Under the pieces are notes generated by a model. It made no database searches, was not told where the DNA came from, and saw only the letters and a list, made by a program, of their open reading frames with translations. From Gamarada debralockiae (taxonomy: Eukaryota > Ascomycota > Leotiomycetes > Helotiales > Hyphodiscaceae): 48,906 nt of DNA. The first letter of the stretch is position 1; every line of letters starts with the position of its first letter. Shown here piece after piece: positions 35,201 through 44,934 of the stretch. The stretch lies in assembly GCA_002803225.1 (NCBI GenBank), contig NXFV01001851.1, forward strand, positions 1 through 48,906, written 5' to 3'. Position numbers and translations under genes: made by a program.

Positions 35201-35588
35201 ATGTGTAAGAATATCCCTTTATTAAAGCCCTACAAATTTGCTAAATGGATCCAATTCAGTGTCCGTTAGCGATATCTTGTCAATAGTCTTCGGCATCGCT
35301 ACTATCTTTCTTGGGATTGTTGCAATTTATGTAACTCGCAACCAACGGATACGGCAAGGTGAGTCAATGGATTCCTTTCTTATTACAGTACTCTTTCTTA
35401 CCACTTTAATTAAGCTAATACTGTTCCAACTAGATTTTGACATCGAAAATATCCCTCTCTATGACCGCCGCCGGAACCAGGACCAGATCACGGCCCCCAT
35501 ATCATTCAACAACCACTCGCATGAAGCAATTGGGGACTTCTTCGACTCACTTGCTCGGGTTTTGAATCAAAATCGGAGGAGAGTATGA
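35201..35588 (+). CDS. Tiny single-pass membrane protein, SDII family, copy 6 (85 aa)
   Basis: Three exons: ATG T (35201-35204), 35260-35358 (99 nt) and 35434-35588. Intron 1 runs GTAAGA, has a branch-like GCTAAAT, and ends TTCAG. Intron 2 runs GTGAGT to AACTAG. The spliced 258-nt frame is open. The product starts MLSVSDILSIVFGIATIF, has one helix (about 7-28), then YVTRNQRIRQDFDIENIP and an acidic/polar tail ending in EAIGDFFDSLARVLNQNRRR. The tail end looks like an amphipathic helix and matches copy 7 (VVGDVLEAMSRLLHTQ). Function unknown. Intact. Confidence 0.72.
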
Positions 35589-37230
35589 CATGTTCGGAAA
35601 TTTGAAATTTGAGGTGCTTGATAGTTTCTTGGTATTCGGCTTGGGTTCAATAAAGGTCTCGAATCAAGATTTACGAATTAATATTTTATACCCAGCAGAG
35701 GTACTTCCGTTGTTGTACAGATGTCCTGGAATGGAAATTACCGTACTTTTTATTTGAAATGATGGCGTAGAAATTTAAGAAACGGCACGTCTGACAAGAT
35801 GTTCATCTTCCTGGGACAAAAAGGCGACTGTTTAAATTATAAGATGAAGTTGATATCCCGGATGTTCTGGGAACTGACGTTCACGTGAGTATTTGAGAAT
35901 TGCGCCAATCGACGTTCGTTTTTGATCATTTATCGCGGCGAGCGTTCACCGTCCACTAGTTTGAGGGACAGCCTCACGAGGATACCCGAAGGAAGCTCGC
36001 CTGAACCATCTTGTTGCCCGACGCCCAACTTGCAGTAGGCTGAGGCATGTAGGTTGATCTCGTGGAGTCCTCGGCCTCAATATCGGAGTCAATGAGAGTG
36101 ATTGAGTACCTTGACGCAATGTGGTTTCATGATTTTTTGCGTCCCGCAGGAGGTAGTGGGATAGGGATATTCTATCTCCTCCAGCTCAATAGGGCACTTC
36201 CCCACGAGGAGAAACAAGGAAGGGTATCAGATCATAGTACATAGAGTTCGTAAATGCTTTTCGTAAATTGTGGGTTGTCAGCCGTTCTATTGATTACTCC
36301 GCACGTGAAGTGGTGAATCAATCCCGAGATATACCCTCTCGTATAAATTCCACGTGCTTTTCTTCGCTCTCCAGTCAAGAGGAACTCGAATAGACTAAGA
36401 GGTTCAATTCTCCTAGCAAAGAAGGACAAAGTAATAGCCAAATACATAAAACTTAATTTACCGTTTTACTACAAGATATGAAACGTGTTTTCTATCCAAA
36501 GGCTCCTTCCACAATGTCATCTGCGCCAGAATACCGCCCTCAGTAACAGTACTCAAGAATTTCAATCGCCCGCAATCTCGCCATGTAAACAAGGAAAGGA
36601 ACGATTGGCCAGTCTTGGAAGCACAAGCAAGACTTCGGAAACCTGCATGCGAGCAAATTACGAACATGAACAAAACCAGCCGGATGCCCACCTACTTTTT
36701 CCCTTTTTCTCGGCTGGAACGATGGTAATCAAATTTGCCCAATTCAGCCCAAGATCCCCAAAATGGAAGCTCGGCCGTAGAGATATCGGGTTCAATCTGA
36801 ACCCTACGAGAGGCTACTTTTCCTTTCTTGTTCTCTCATCTCATCTCCCGGGCGCGACATCCCACCATGAATCCTTCAAGTCGCCCAGCCTTGTCCCATG
36901 TTGCACAGCCCGGCCAGTACCCCTGCTTACATCGAGATCGGCTTTGACACTGCCTGCCAGCCTTGCGTCGCAACCTCACTTGAATCTCGAAATTGACCAT
37001 TGATAGGAATCACGTCAATTGAGATGCAAAGTCATTATTCGATTCTTGGTAAGAATATCTACAATGTCGGCGACGAACTTGTCACCATTGAAGCTTATCG
37101 TCTCCCACAACGCGGAAGGTCGATGATCGGCTCTCGCTCCGTGAGACAGAACTCCAATTCTACCAACGGCAGCGCTCAAATCTCAACAACAAGCAGTGAG
37201 CTTCGTCTTCGATCGAATGCCCTCTTCTCC
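35589..37230. other. Spacer with diverged segmental duplication
   Basis: No coding region recognised; the 173-codon plus frame at 36485-37003 has no motif. TCACGTGA lies at 35881-35888. Short stretches here (GGAAAGGAACGATTGG at about 36594 and CCCACCTACTT at about 36687) recur near 37478 and 37668, so part of this block appears to have been copied downstream together with the promoter repeat. Confidence 0.35.
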
Positions 37231-37354
37231 CATATATATACTTCCACCCACTTATCTCAAAATGGCATTAATCAGTACCCGTCCGCTTGATCTGCTACTC
37301 ATAAGTAGATCGATAATCCTTCTCACATACAGTTCCAACGCAGCATCAGAAACT
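37231..37354 (+). repeat. Duplicated promoter/start block, copy A
   Basis: About 124 bp nearly identical to 37709-37831. It runs from CATATATATA through TATCTCAAAATGGC to AGCATCAGAAACT. It holds a TATA-like element and an ATG (37262) in strong context that opens MALISTRPLDLLL. In this copy the frame ends after 60 codons (37441) without reaching any membrane helix, so it is a promoter and start with nothing known behind it. Confidence 0.65.
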
Positions 37355-37708
37355 GTCACACCAGCATTTTCTGCCCTCGAAAACCTCCACCGTACGGGGT
37401 ATGGGAGAGACTCTCCTGGTGCATCCGCATGCAAAAAATAGGATTGGCTCGCTTGTTAGCACCACGGAGAGCAAGGAAAGGAACGATTGGTGTTGAATGT
37501 TCTCAGCGATGACGAAGAGATCCACATCTGGTAATCAGTCTTACCGTACAGTGCTTTGGTGAGGGAACCAGGGCCCATCACTCGGGTTGGTCCGAGGTTC
37601 ACTAGTCGGAAACCTAAACGCGAGGCAACTTTGCGAACCGGGCGAACCCAAACACATGCCGCATGTCCACCTACTTCCTCCCATTCCCTAGACATCTCAT
37701 CATCTTTC

Positions 37709-37831
37709 ATATATATACCCCTACCCACTTATCTCAAAATGGCGTTAACCAGTACCCGTCCGCTTGATCTGCTACTCATAAGTAGATCGATAATCCTTCT
37801 CATATACAGTTCCAACGCAGCATCAGAAACT
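37709..37831 (+). repeat. Duplicated promoter/start block, copy B
   Basis: Partner of 37231-37354, immediately upstream of SDII copy 7. The ATG (37739, AAAATGGCG) opens MALTSTRPLDLLLISRS. This frame reads straight through into the SVSDII helix if the first intron of copy 7 is retained. Confidence 0.65.
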
Positions 37832-37857
37832 CACTACCAAAGCAGGCTGCCTGCATC

Positions 37858-38312
37858 ATGTGTAAGTGTCGAGCCTTCAGTAGTCAAGTACGACTCGCTG
37901 ATACTTGTCGCAGTGTCGGTCAGCGATATCATTTCCCTGAGCTTCGGCCTGTCTGCCACTTTACTAGCTCTTATCGCTATCTGGGTCACTCGGAGGCAGA
38001 GAGTTGCCTTCGTTGGTGAGATCCCATCCCTCACTATGGGTAGATAACCTGTGGAACCACGCCTTATCTCAGCCTCAGCTTTCGGTCTCACATCACGAAC
38101 ATTTTCGCTAATATATTTGCTTCTCCTCTGCAGCAGATATCGAGAACGGCAACGTTCCCCATGAACGGCACGGAATCCCGCTGCAGGAAAACGAACAGTC
38201 TGTTTCCCTCGTCGGCTGGCCTTCATACAGAGAAGACGGACGACACACCCAACATGTCGTAGGCGACGTTCTCGAAGCTATGTCACGACTCCTACACACA
38301 CAACACGGATGA
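37858..38312 (+). CDS. Tiny single-pass membrane protein, SDII family, copy 7 (93 aa)
   Basis: Three exons: ATG T (37858-37861), 37914-38015 (102 nt) and 38137-38312. Intron 1 runs GTAAGT, branch-like GCTGATAC, to CGCAG. Intron 2 runs GTGAGA to CAGCAG. The spliced 282-nt frame is open. The product starts MLSVSDIISLSFGLSATLL, continues through one helix (about 7-28), then WVTRRQRVAFVDIENGN, a polar tail, and the end VVGDVLEAMSRLLHTQ, which matches copy 6. An alternative product starts at 37739 in the duplicated block and keeps intron 1, adding about 60 residues with a second hydrophobic stretch. Start choice may be a switch between two forms. Intact and probably a functional family member. Confidence 0.72.
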
Positions 38313-38343
38313 CGACCAGATTCGGCCGATCCTGGCGCTCAGC

Positions 38344-39180
38344 CAAAGCTCAACAACGTGCAATGGCAAGCCTTCAGTACATTGCACCGTACCTTACTTC
38401 ACGAGCATCATGACTTTTTTCTGGCACCACAACATCTATATGCAAGTCCAGCCTTGCGTCGACTAGCATCGAAGTACGCTATGCCTGCCATAATGTGGAG
38501 ACATGCCATCCATCCATTTCTTGGGCTTCTGAGAATCTGGCGTCCCAAAATCCATGTGCAAGTCCAGTTTTGTATCGACTAGCGTCCAAGTATGCTATAC
38601 CTGCCAGATTATGGAGACATGGTACCTATTCCTTGAGCTTGTGAAGCTCTAGCATCCCGCCATCTATCCGCAGGTCCACCTTTACGCTGACTAGGATCAA
38701 AATATGCTATGCCTGCTAGAATGTGGTGCTATGGCATCCAATCCTTCCTTGAGCTTCTGCGACATCGCCTGCTAGCTTCGTTGACGGTATGTTAGCCTGG
38801 CAAATATGTTCTATACTGATGGCTATCAAGGACGATGACATTCGAGACCGGGAACTATGGACTACCTGGCGCGTTATTGATTTCCTGCTATAGACCACAT
38901 GCTGGCCTTCATTTCTCCTGCGTACTCGATGATGGCTCTGTTGTACGAGACAGTCCCAGCTTTCGAGGATACTTGGATCGAGTGCTTGGGCGACCTTGGT
39001 CGATACAGGATAGCTTCCGAGGACAATGATATTCGAAATAGTGAAGGCTGGACTAATGTCGCACGTCTCTGGTAATCCAACGTATCTGGCCAATCTATCA
39101 CTGGCCGATTTTATCACCACCTCACTATCCTTGCGCAGCCTCGCGTTTATCAAAACTGGTATGGACGGCGAAGTGAACAT
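38344..39180 (+). pseudogene. Est1-type DNA/RNA-binding domain gene, fragment A
   Basis: Est1/SMG7-type proteins bind RNA or telomeric DNA and take part in telomere maintenance or mRNA decay; filamentous fungi carry expanded relatives. In frame from 38358 I read LHRTLLHEHHDFFLAPQH and ASPALRRLASKYAMPAIMWR. After stops come DHMLAFI (about 38896), MMALLYETVPAFEDTWIECL (about 38929), GDLGRYRIASEDNDIRNS (about 38989) and GRFYHHLTILAQ (about 39105). These are the successive blocks of the Est1-type domain as known in Leotiomycetes-like proteins. Internal repeats (38442-38770, and AIKDDDIRDRELWTTWR near 38824) and several stops make it non-functional. Confidence 0.55.
38442..38770 (+). repeat. Three degenerate tandem repeats of about 112-116 bp
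   Basis: Units start at 38442, 38558 and 38670 with GCAAGTCC or GCAGGTCC. Each carries a form of TATGCCTGCCATAATGTGGAGACATG and an [AC]TT[CT]CTTGAGCTT end. The unit corresponds to the coding segment SPALRRLASKYAMPA plus MWRH, which a normal gene has once, so the repeat arose inside the Est1-type fragment. The units differ by many transitions. Confidence 0.65.
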
Positions 39181-39260
39181 TTGATTAGAGACTTAGTATA
39201 ATCGGTATAATTTCACGAAGCCGACGTTTCCGCCAAAATGCGATGGATTCTTGCAGTCCC

Positions 39261-39445
39261 AAAAATGACCCATATCACAAGAACGACTCGTCTCGGAAGT
39301 TAAGGGAACATCTTTTTGCGGTTAGAAACGAGACCGATATCGCAAGAACAACTCGTCGCAGAATTTGAGGGAACACCTTCTTGCAACCAGAAACAAGACC
39401 CATATCACAAGAACAACTCATCACGAAAGTCAACTTCTCTATACC
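39261..39445 (+). repeat. Three tandem repeats of about 65 bp
   Basis: Units start near 39261, 39325 and 39390 and share GACC(C)ATATC(A/G)CAAGAACAACTC. The unit encodes a form of ETRPISQEQLVAE, the N-terminal segment of the Est1-type protein. The period is not a multiple of three, so each unit shifts frame. Confidence 0.6.
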
Positions 39446-40268
39446 GGTTTATTCATGGCGGAACCCAAATGTATCGAGGTCGATATCAAACAGGCCACAA
39501 TTGCTTTGTTCGCTTTCGATTGAGGGCATATTGAGGGCACTGAAACAAGCTGGTCTGAAAATTTCTCGAAGGTTTCGAAGATCCCTTCGCTCTTCCATCA
39601 TCCTTATCGGACCCGTTTTCCTCTTCTGCATTTCGCACGCCGCACTTGCTTCCTATAGTGCTCTACTGCAGACGGCTCCACATCAACCCTAGCTCGTCAA
39701 CAAGCAATAGCAATCACTCACCTCATGACACCCTACTTTCCCCCAAGAGCACCATGACTTCTTTCTCGCTTCCCAGCATCCTTCTACAAGTTCAGCAGCA
39801 GGACAGCATCGAGATACTCGAGGCCTGCGGAAATGTGGCTCCACGATATCCAATCGTTTCTTGAGCTTCAAAGGAATCGCCTGCCGGCTTCATCGGATCA
39901 TATGTTAGCCTTCATCTACTCTGCATACTCGATGATGGCTCTGCTATATGAGCCAGCTCCGGCATTCAGCCACTTCGCCAGACTATATGTCAATGTTAAT
40001 TTACCTTACTATCCTATGATGGCATCGGCCTACCTACCGGTTCCAGCGCTCGAAGGCACATGGATTGAGTGTCCGGGCGACCTTGGTCCATACAGAATGG
40101 CAATCGAAGACGCCGATTTCAGAGACCGAAGAGTATAGACTGGGTAGACTGGTATGGCCCGCCATTGGTATTCCTTCAAACAAACATCCGACCACTGGGA
40201 GACTCTATCACCATCTCGCCATCCTTGCAATGCCGAAAGCTCTCCAACTGCGAGTTGACAGCAAGTAA
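39261..40268 (+). pseudogene. Est1-type gene, fragment B
   Basis: Starts in the 65-bp repeats (ETRPISQEQL), passes NPNVSRSISNRPQL (about 39460), and from 39833 has an open 102-codon frame: MWLHDIQSFLELQRNRLPAS, DHMLAFIYSAYSMMALLYEP, WIECPGDLGPYRMAIEDADF. After a stop and frame change it ends GRLYHHLAILAMPKALQL (about 40200-40255). It mirrors fragment A block for block. The MMALLYE block is partly duplicated inside the frame (MMASAYLPVPALE near 40019). Stops and shifts again rule out a normal product. Confidence 0.55.
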
Positions 40269-40319
40269 ATAGGCAAACCAGAAACCCAATGCGAGCGTTA
40301 ACGAAACAACATTCCCATC

Positions 40320-40600
40320 AAGACCTGCCATTTCCCTGCTCTCCGAAACAGGACCAGTATCTCAGAACAACTTGCCACGGGAGTAAAAGGCATATACAGC
40401 GGCCTGATCATGGTCGAAGCCAAGTTCATCGGCGTTGATCAAAAGCTCGGCCTGACTCAACATTAATAATGACAGACTCTGATAGCACTCCTTCGGCTTC
40501 CGTTCGCATTAACTCAGGAGTCGATTATGACGATCCTCGATTGAGACAGCGACGAGGACAATGGACAAGGACAGCACGGCTTAACTTCTCTTGACACAGT
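40320..40600 (+). pseudogene. Est1-type gene, fragment C (N-terminal part only)
   Basis: Reads RTSISEQLATGVKGIYSGLI then MVEAKFIGVDQKL (about 40345-40450), matching the start of the Est1-type protein better than fragment B does. Slightly downstream comes VDYDDPRLRQRRGQWTRTAR (about 40513-40572). No C-terminal blocks follow, so the fragment is truncated. With A and B it indicates a decayed tandem array. Confidence 0.45.
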
Positions 40601-40914
40601 ATTTGTGAAGGCGCATGGGCTTCCTTTCACCGTTAAAGAGACCGCATTTCTCAGACGAATCTGGTAGAGTCACGAGCAAATTCATGGAACCGGGCTGTCA
40701 TGTTGCGGTCGCAAATAATGTGGAGGTTGTTTGGCTTGGCAGCAGAGGACAGTGTTCAGTCACCGAAGACAGTACTGTACAGAGCCTTCTTTGAAATGGC
40801 TGGCCAATGGTTTGCCCACCACATTGATGGCCATACACAGTCCCTACGGAAGACAACAGTTTCAGTCAGAGACCTCTCACATCATCACCCTTCACTTGCG
40901 CGTCGCCTCCTCCC
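40601..40914. other. Spacer; no recognisable gene
   Basis: A plus-strand frame at 40700-40951 shows nothing I recognise. Confidence 0.35.
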
Positions 40915-41790
40915 TCATTCATCCTTTATTCCTATGGTGATGTTCGTGTAGGTGATTGGAGGTACAAGTGAGGTGTCCGTCACGCTCTTGAAGCTCCATC
41001 CTTCCCATGCCTTTCCATGCGCCCCCGACCGTCTCTCGGCTGGCGTTCTCAGGAGATCAAGCACCTCGAACGGCAAACGACAACGCAGACAACTGATTGT
41101 TCCATCCCAGATGAACACTAGAGGCGTAATAGGCAACGCAAAAGTAATGAATAACTCTGCCAAGTTGTTCCAGTTCTCGAGGATTGTCAGAAATAGCGTG
41201 ATGACAGGAATCAAGAAGATGTGCATCAGTATATCCTGCGGACGGAGGTGCTGGACTTCGACGATGCTACCGATATTCAGTCGGTCCCTTAGCTTGACGC
41301 AGAATATGTGACAGCTACGCGAAACTCTCAGCCGTATCGATGGTATTTTGCAAGATTTTGGTAACGAGTAAGTTGTCGAAATGGTGGAAGTAGACGAAGA
41401 ACAACCGAAACACTTTTCGTCAGTTCCCACCTTTCATATCCACCACACAATTCCAGGAGTGCATCAGGACTTGGGGCATCATCGACTGGGTTTTGAACAT
41501 ATTTCAGATACTTGCGGCCCTTGGCGCGCTGTTTCCAGATTCCCAAATTGGGTATAGATCTGTCAACACGAATGTCACCTCCCAACCCTTGAGCTTGGCA
41601 TTGAACGCCCTTTCGATCACTTCACTTGGGATACCTCATTCAGAGCACAAATCCACATATGTGAAGTCGGCAGCCCCGAGATGCGAGGGCATTGAGGAGT
41701 ATTTTCGCTGTTGCGCCGGCTTGGATCTCCTTTTAGAGAAGGGGAATGTAGGTTATCCAGAGATCGGATAACATGCCTTGGACATTGCGA
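40915..41790 (-). pseudogene. Decayed SAM-methyltransferase-like gene
   Basis: Minus-strand pieces in three frames follow the order of a fungal SAM-methyltransferase-like family: FTYVDLCSE-IERAFNAKL (about 41590-41670), VTFVLTDLYPIWESGNSAP (about 41520-41577), KVFRLFFVYFHHFDNLLVTK then ILQNTIDTAESFA (about 41320-41420), and an open C-terminal frame with ITPLVFIWDGTISCLRCRLP and FEVLDLL (about 41025-41120) to the stop at 40915. The FxHHFD, V(N)AKL and WDGxxSCLR-type blocks are the anchors. Several stops and frame changes lie between pieces. A functional enzyme is unlikely. Confidence 0.55.
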
Positions 41791-42480
41791 CGGACCGTGA
41801 GGGCACCTTGACGTGGCCAGCTACGTTGAGGAATAAGTCAATTGGGACAATTGTGTTCACTATCACCAATCATCGCAGATCTCAGAGTGGTGATACCATA
41901 CATTTTATCAAAATACATCTTGTTCAAGTTGACTTGGTTTTTGAATGTGACTGACATTTTTATGCCCAATTATATTTAGGAGTGTCAAGTGCATAGTTCT
42001 CAATTCGTCGGAACAGTTCCAATCGAGGATGCAGTTCATCCTTAACAGACTACCTAATAAAATCATCTTCAAGTGATCCAACGAGACTAGGCCAATCATA
42101 TTCCACCCGCCAGTGGGGACGAGTGCGAGGTTGACTCTCATATTGGGCGCTTCGTAAACATACCGCAGTCTGGCTTTCCATTAAGCGATATTGAGCCGCA
42201 GGGCAAACGAATGTAGCTCACATCATTACTTTCTGACAATTCGTCGGAAAATTATAAAGTTGCTTCGACGCTATCCCGAATCCCTGGGTGTCAGTATGAC
42301 CGCAGCGTCTCGGCAACCTGCGCTCGTCTGTGACTTGATGCTAAAGTCTTACTGATTTGCGAGCACCTCGCCGAAATTGAAGTATTTTGCAAAAGGATAG
42401 CTTTCACCTCGAGGACCTCTTTGTGTCATTTTTGCTCCTGTGCAACTAATTCATCTTTCTATTCGAGACCGGCTACTTCA
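41791..42480. other. Spacer; no recognisable gene
   Basis: A minus-strand frame at 41908-42141 (77 codons) is not recognised. Nothing else seen. Confidence 0.35.
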
Positions 42481-42990
42481 TCCTTATGTCTTGAAATGGC
42501 AGACACTGACGAGGCTGTAAGTCACATGACGATATTCCACGATGTTGTCTTCAGTATCCTCCCCACTCCCAGGAAAAACTTCTCCAGGGCAGCCGGATTA
42601 TGTGTCGTCGCTGTCGACATGCTATTCCGCCCAAGCTAGTGAGCTCTCGCCCGCATGCATTGTAACACCCACGAACAGCTCCGAAGTCTCAATTACCGGT
42701 ATTCTCAAAACTTTCTCCAAATTTGGAGTAAAATTTGCCGTGCAAGGTGCGGGACACGCTTCTAAATACTGGAGCTTCAAATATCAATTTTGGAGTCGTG
42801 GCCAGTCTTCGATCAATGAACACTGTCGAAGTGAGCGACGATACAGCTTCGGTGACTATTGGTGGAGGCGCGAAATGGCGAGCAGTCTACCCTCATCTTG
42901 AACCTCTTTATATTATATATATAAGCTTAACCGTAACGCTACAGGTAGCCGGAGGGCAACAGGAGGGATTACAGTATATCAGAGAAATAA
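42481..42990 (+). pseudogene. Truncated FAD-linked oxidoreductase (PCMH-type) fragment
   Basis: FAD-binding oxidoreductases of the berberine-bridge type start with a domain that binds FAD covalently. Pieces in two frames read SAQASELSPACIVTPTNSSE (about 42621-42682), ILKTFSKFGVKFAVQGAGHA (about 42702-42760), then NTGASNINFGVVASLRSMNT (about 42765-42822), VEVSDDTASVTIGGGAKWRA (about 42825-42882) and VYPHLEPL (about 42885). Here an A+T stretch (TTATATTATATATATA, about 42907-42922) interrupts the match, and only scrambled remains of the next block (VTxxVAGG) follow. The C-terminal two thirds are absent, so it is a 5' fragment. Confidence 0.55.
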
Positions 42991-43004
42991 CTGTTAGTGA
43001 ATGA

Positions 43005-43699
43005 AGAACTTGTTGTTGTATTGATAGTAGGGTTCGTGAGTACTTGTACGCTCGTTTTCTGAAAGGAATTCAAGCTTAGCCTCCTAAGCTCCCTCGCTTA
43101 CAGAGCTTGTATATGTCATGATGCAACTGAAGCATTAGGGGTCAACTTCAATTCTCTAGCTAACTAGTTAAGATAATGAGAATACTAAGTTAGGGAGGAA
43201 GGAGAGAAGAGAGGAGCTTAAGAGAAAAGTAAAAGTATATATAGTTGCTAAATTGGGGGATAAATATCACATAGAGTCCTTACAATTGTAAGTACCTTGT
43301 ATGGCACGTGTGGTCATGTGGACCTTTTGGGGTCCTGCTGTCAAGTTCCTCACAGATTTCGCTTTAGACAACATGTAAAAGAACTCTAAGTAATTAATTT
43401 CTGGAACTTTTGTAAAGTATAGTATACCACAACTTCTTTATACAAGTGATTAACTTTACAAAACCATTGAAGCAAGGCCTCTTTCACCACACCTTACCTC
43501 CCTTGTCTGCACAGCTTTCCCCTAGCCGAACCAATGACGTACTCGTCCTATACATTAACCGTCTTGGGTGAGATGCTGGCCTCGAAACAAGCTGACGGGC
43601 TATTGCTTCTGCCGAGGCACGGTAAACGCGATTGTCGGTATATACAGTGACCCACAATAAGTTTGAGCCGAAGCGCCCTTTCCCACCAAAACCCCCCCT
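43005..43699. other. Transposon-like spacer, unresolved
   Basis: A stretch with TGTTGTTGTATTGATAG (43011), purine-rich GGGAGGAAGGAGAGAAGAGA and a TATA-like AGTATATATAG (about 43236) has the look of an LTR-type sequence, but I found no matching ends or target duplication. No gene recognised. Confidence 0.25.
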
Positions 43700-43734
43700 T
43701 TTCACTTCCGAGCCATTTTATCACCAACGCAGGT

Positions 43735-44060
43735 GTCGCATTAAAAATTTAATCGCTAAAAGCCCCGAAGCAGCTTAATTAAACAGCATTTAAATTTTGT
43801 TCAGAGTGGTAATAGCCGTCCTAATTTTGCGGAGCGCATTCGGCGATAGTAAATTATCACCGATTTGTATGTAAAAACAATAAAATCAACCCTCACTAAT
43901 TTTTAATTAACCGAACCGCAATCAAAATAATATGCAATCAAAATATTTTATATACAAAAATAATTTATTTTGTAAATCTCTATAATTGCTACACTATGTA
44001 TTTTTTAATTAAATTGGGGGTTATTTAAATAATTCGAAGGAAAGAGAGCGAGTTTTGGTG
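43735..44060. repeat. A+T-rich island, possibly RIP-mutated repeat
   Basis: Mostly A and T with repeated TTAATTAA and AAATAAT-type stretches, containing a short G+C-richer stretch (GGAGCGCATTCGGCGATAG, about 43840). No open frame of note. Such islands in filamentous ascomycetes are usually repeats mutated by RIP; I see no ends that would name the element. Confidence 0.3.
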
Positions 44061-44934
44061 TAAAATGTGTCTAGTACTGTATCTTATAACTTTGTGTCGT
44101 TCTCGAGGCTAACGGCTACCTTTAAGGTGTTGCTCTAGATGCTCGTGCGCGATTAGGTCATGAGACACGACCCCTTCACTGGAGGCTTAATGGTGCGTAT
44201 ATCAATCACACTGCAGATTTAATGTGCAAGGCGAGAGAGATATCTCCAATGATGGGCTGACTCGGGCGTTCACCCGCATGAGCATTCGATGCAACCTAGG
44301 CGCCCGCAAATCAAATACAAGTCTGCTTTTTCGTTGGGGTTCCGTTGGTTGGGGGGTAAGGTAACTTATTTCAGAGACCGAAACAGCAGAACATTGGAAA
44401 AGGGAAGGAGGTCGCTGGGAAATAAGACAACTGTATCTATAAGTTAATATCAAAAAAGAAAACCTGTTAATATTGACGGGCTTCCTCAGTCAGCCCAACC
44501 CCTGCCCTAGACGATCAGAGGGGGTAACGCCGGTCGGTGGAAGACGGCGATAATGAAGCACCTTGTGGAGATCTGGATACGTCCCGTGCTGTTTTGAGCG
44601 GTCGCGTACCAATCCAACATTAATAAGCAGGAACATATCGATATCTCCATTCAATGAATGTGCTTTCAATTGAAGTTAAAAGAGTGACTATAGTGTGAGG
44701 TTGAAGTCCAGAAATTCACATCCTCTCCGCTCATCCCACTATGTCAGCTAAAAATCATGTAACCCCCACACTTGCGTCCCTAAACACAGGAAGTATCCGA
44801 CTTCCATCTCATAACCTATCCTCCAGTTAAATGACACCGTCAAGTAGCAACAATGAGCAACCAACTACCAGATTGTCGTAATAGAGAAGGTTGCATCGAT
44901 CGAAGGACTGGCGATGACACGAGAAGATGCGGTG
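44061..44934. other. Spacer; no recognisable gene
   Basis: No coding region recognised. Includes the 3' side of the metallothionein gene. Confidence 0.35.

Noticed and set aside
36485..37003. 173-codon plus-strand open frame
   Set aside because: No recognised motif, no compositional signature of coding sequence, and it overlaps the segmental duplication. Treated as chance.
37262..37441. Upstream block copy A as another SDII gene
   Set aside because: Its frame ends after 60 codons and contains no SDI motif or matching helix; it is only the duplicated promoter and start.
43011..43375. LTR starting TGTTGTTGTATTG and ending GACAACA
   Set aside because: The flanks do not give a target-site duplication in any register I tried, and no second copy is in the window.
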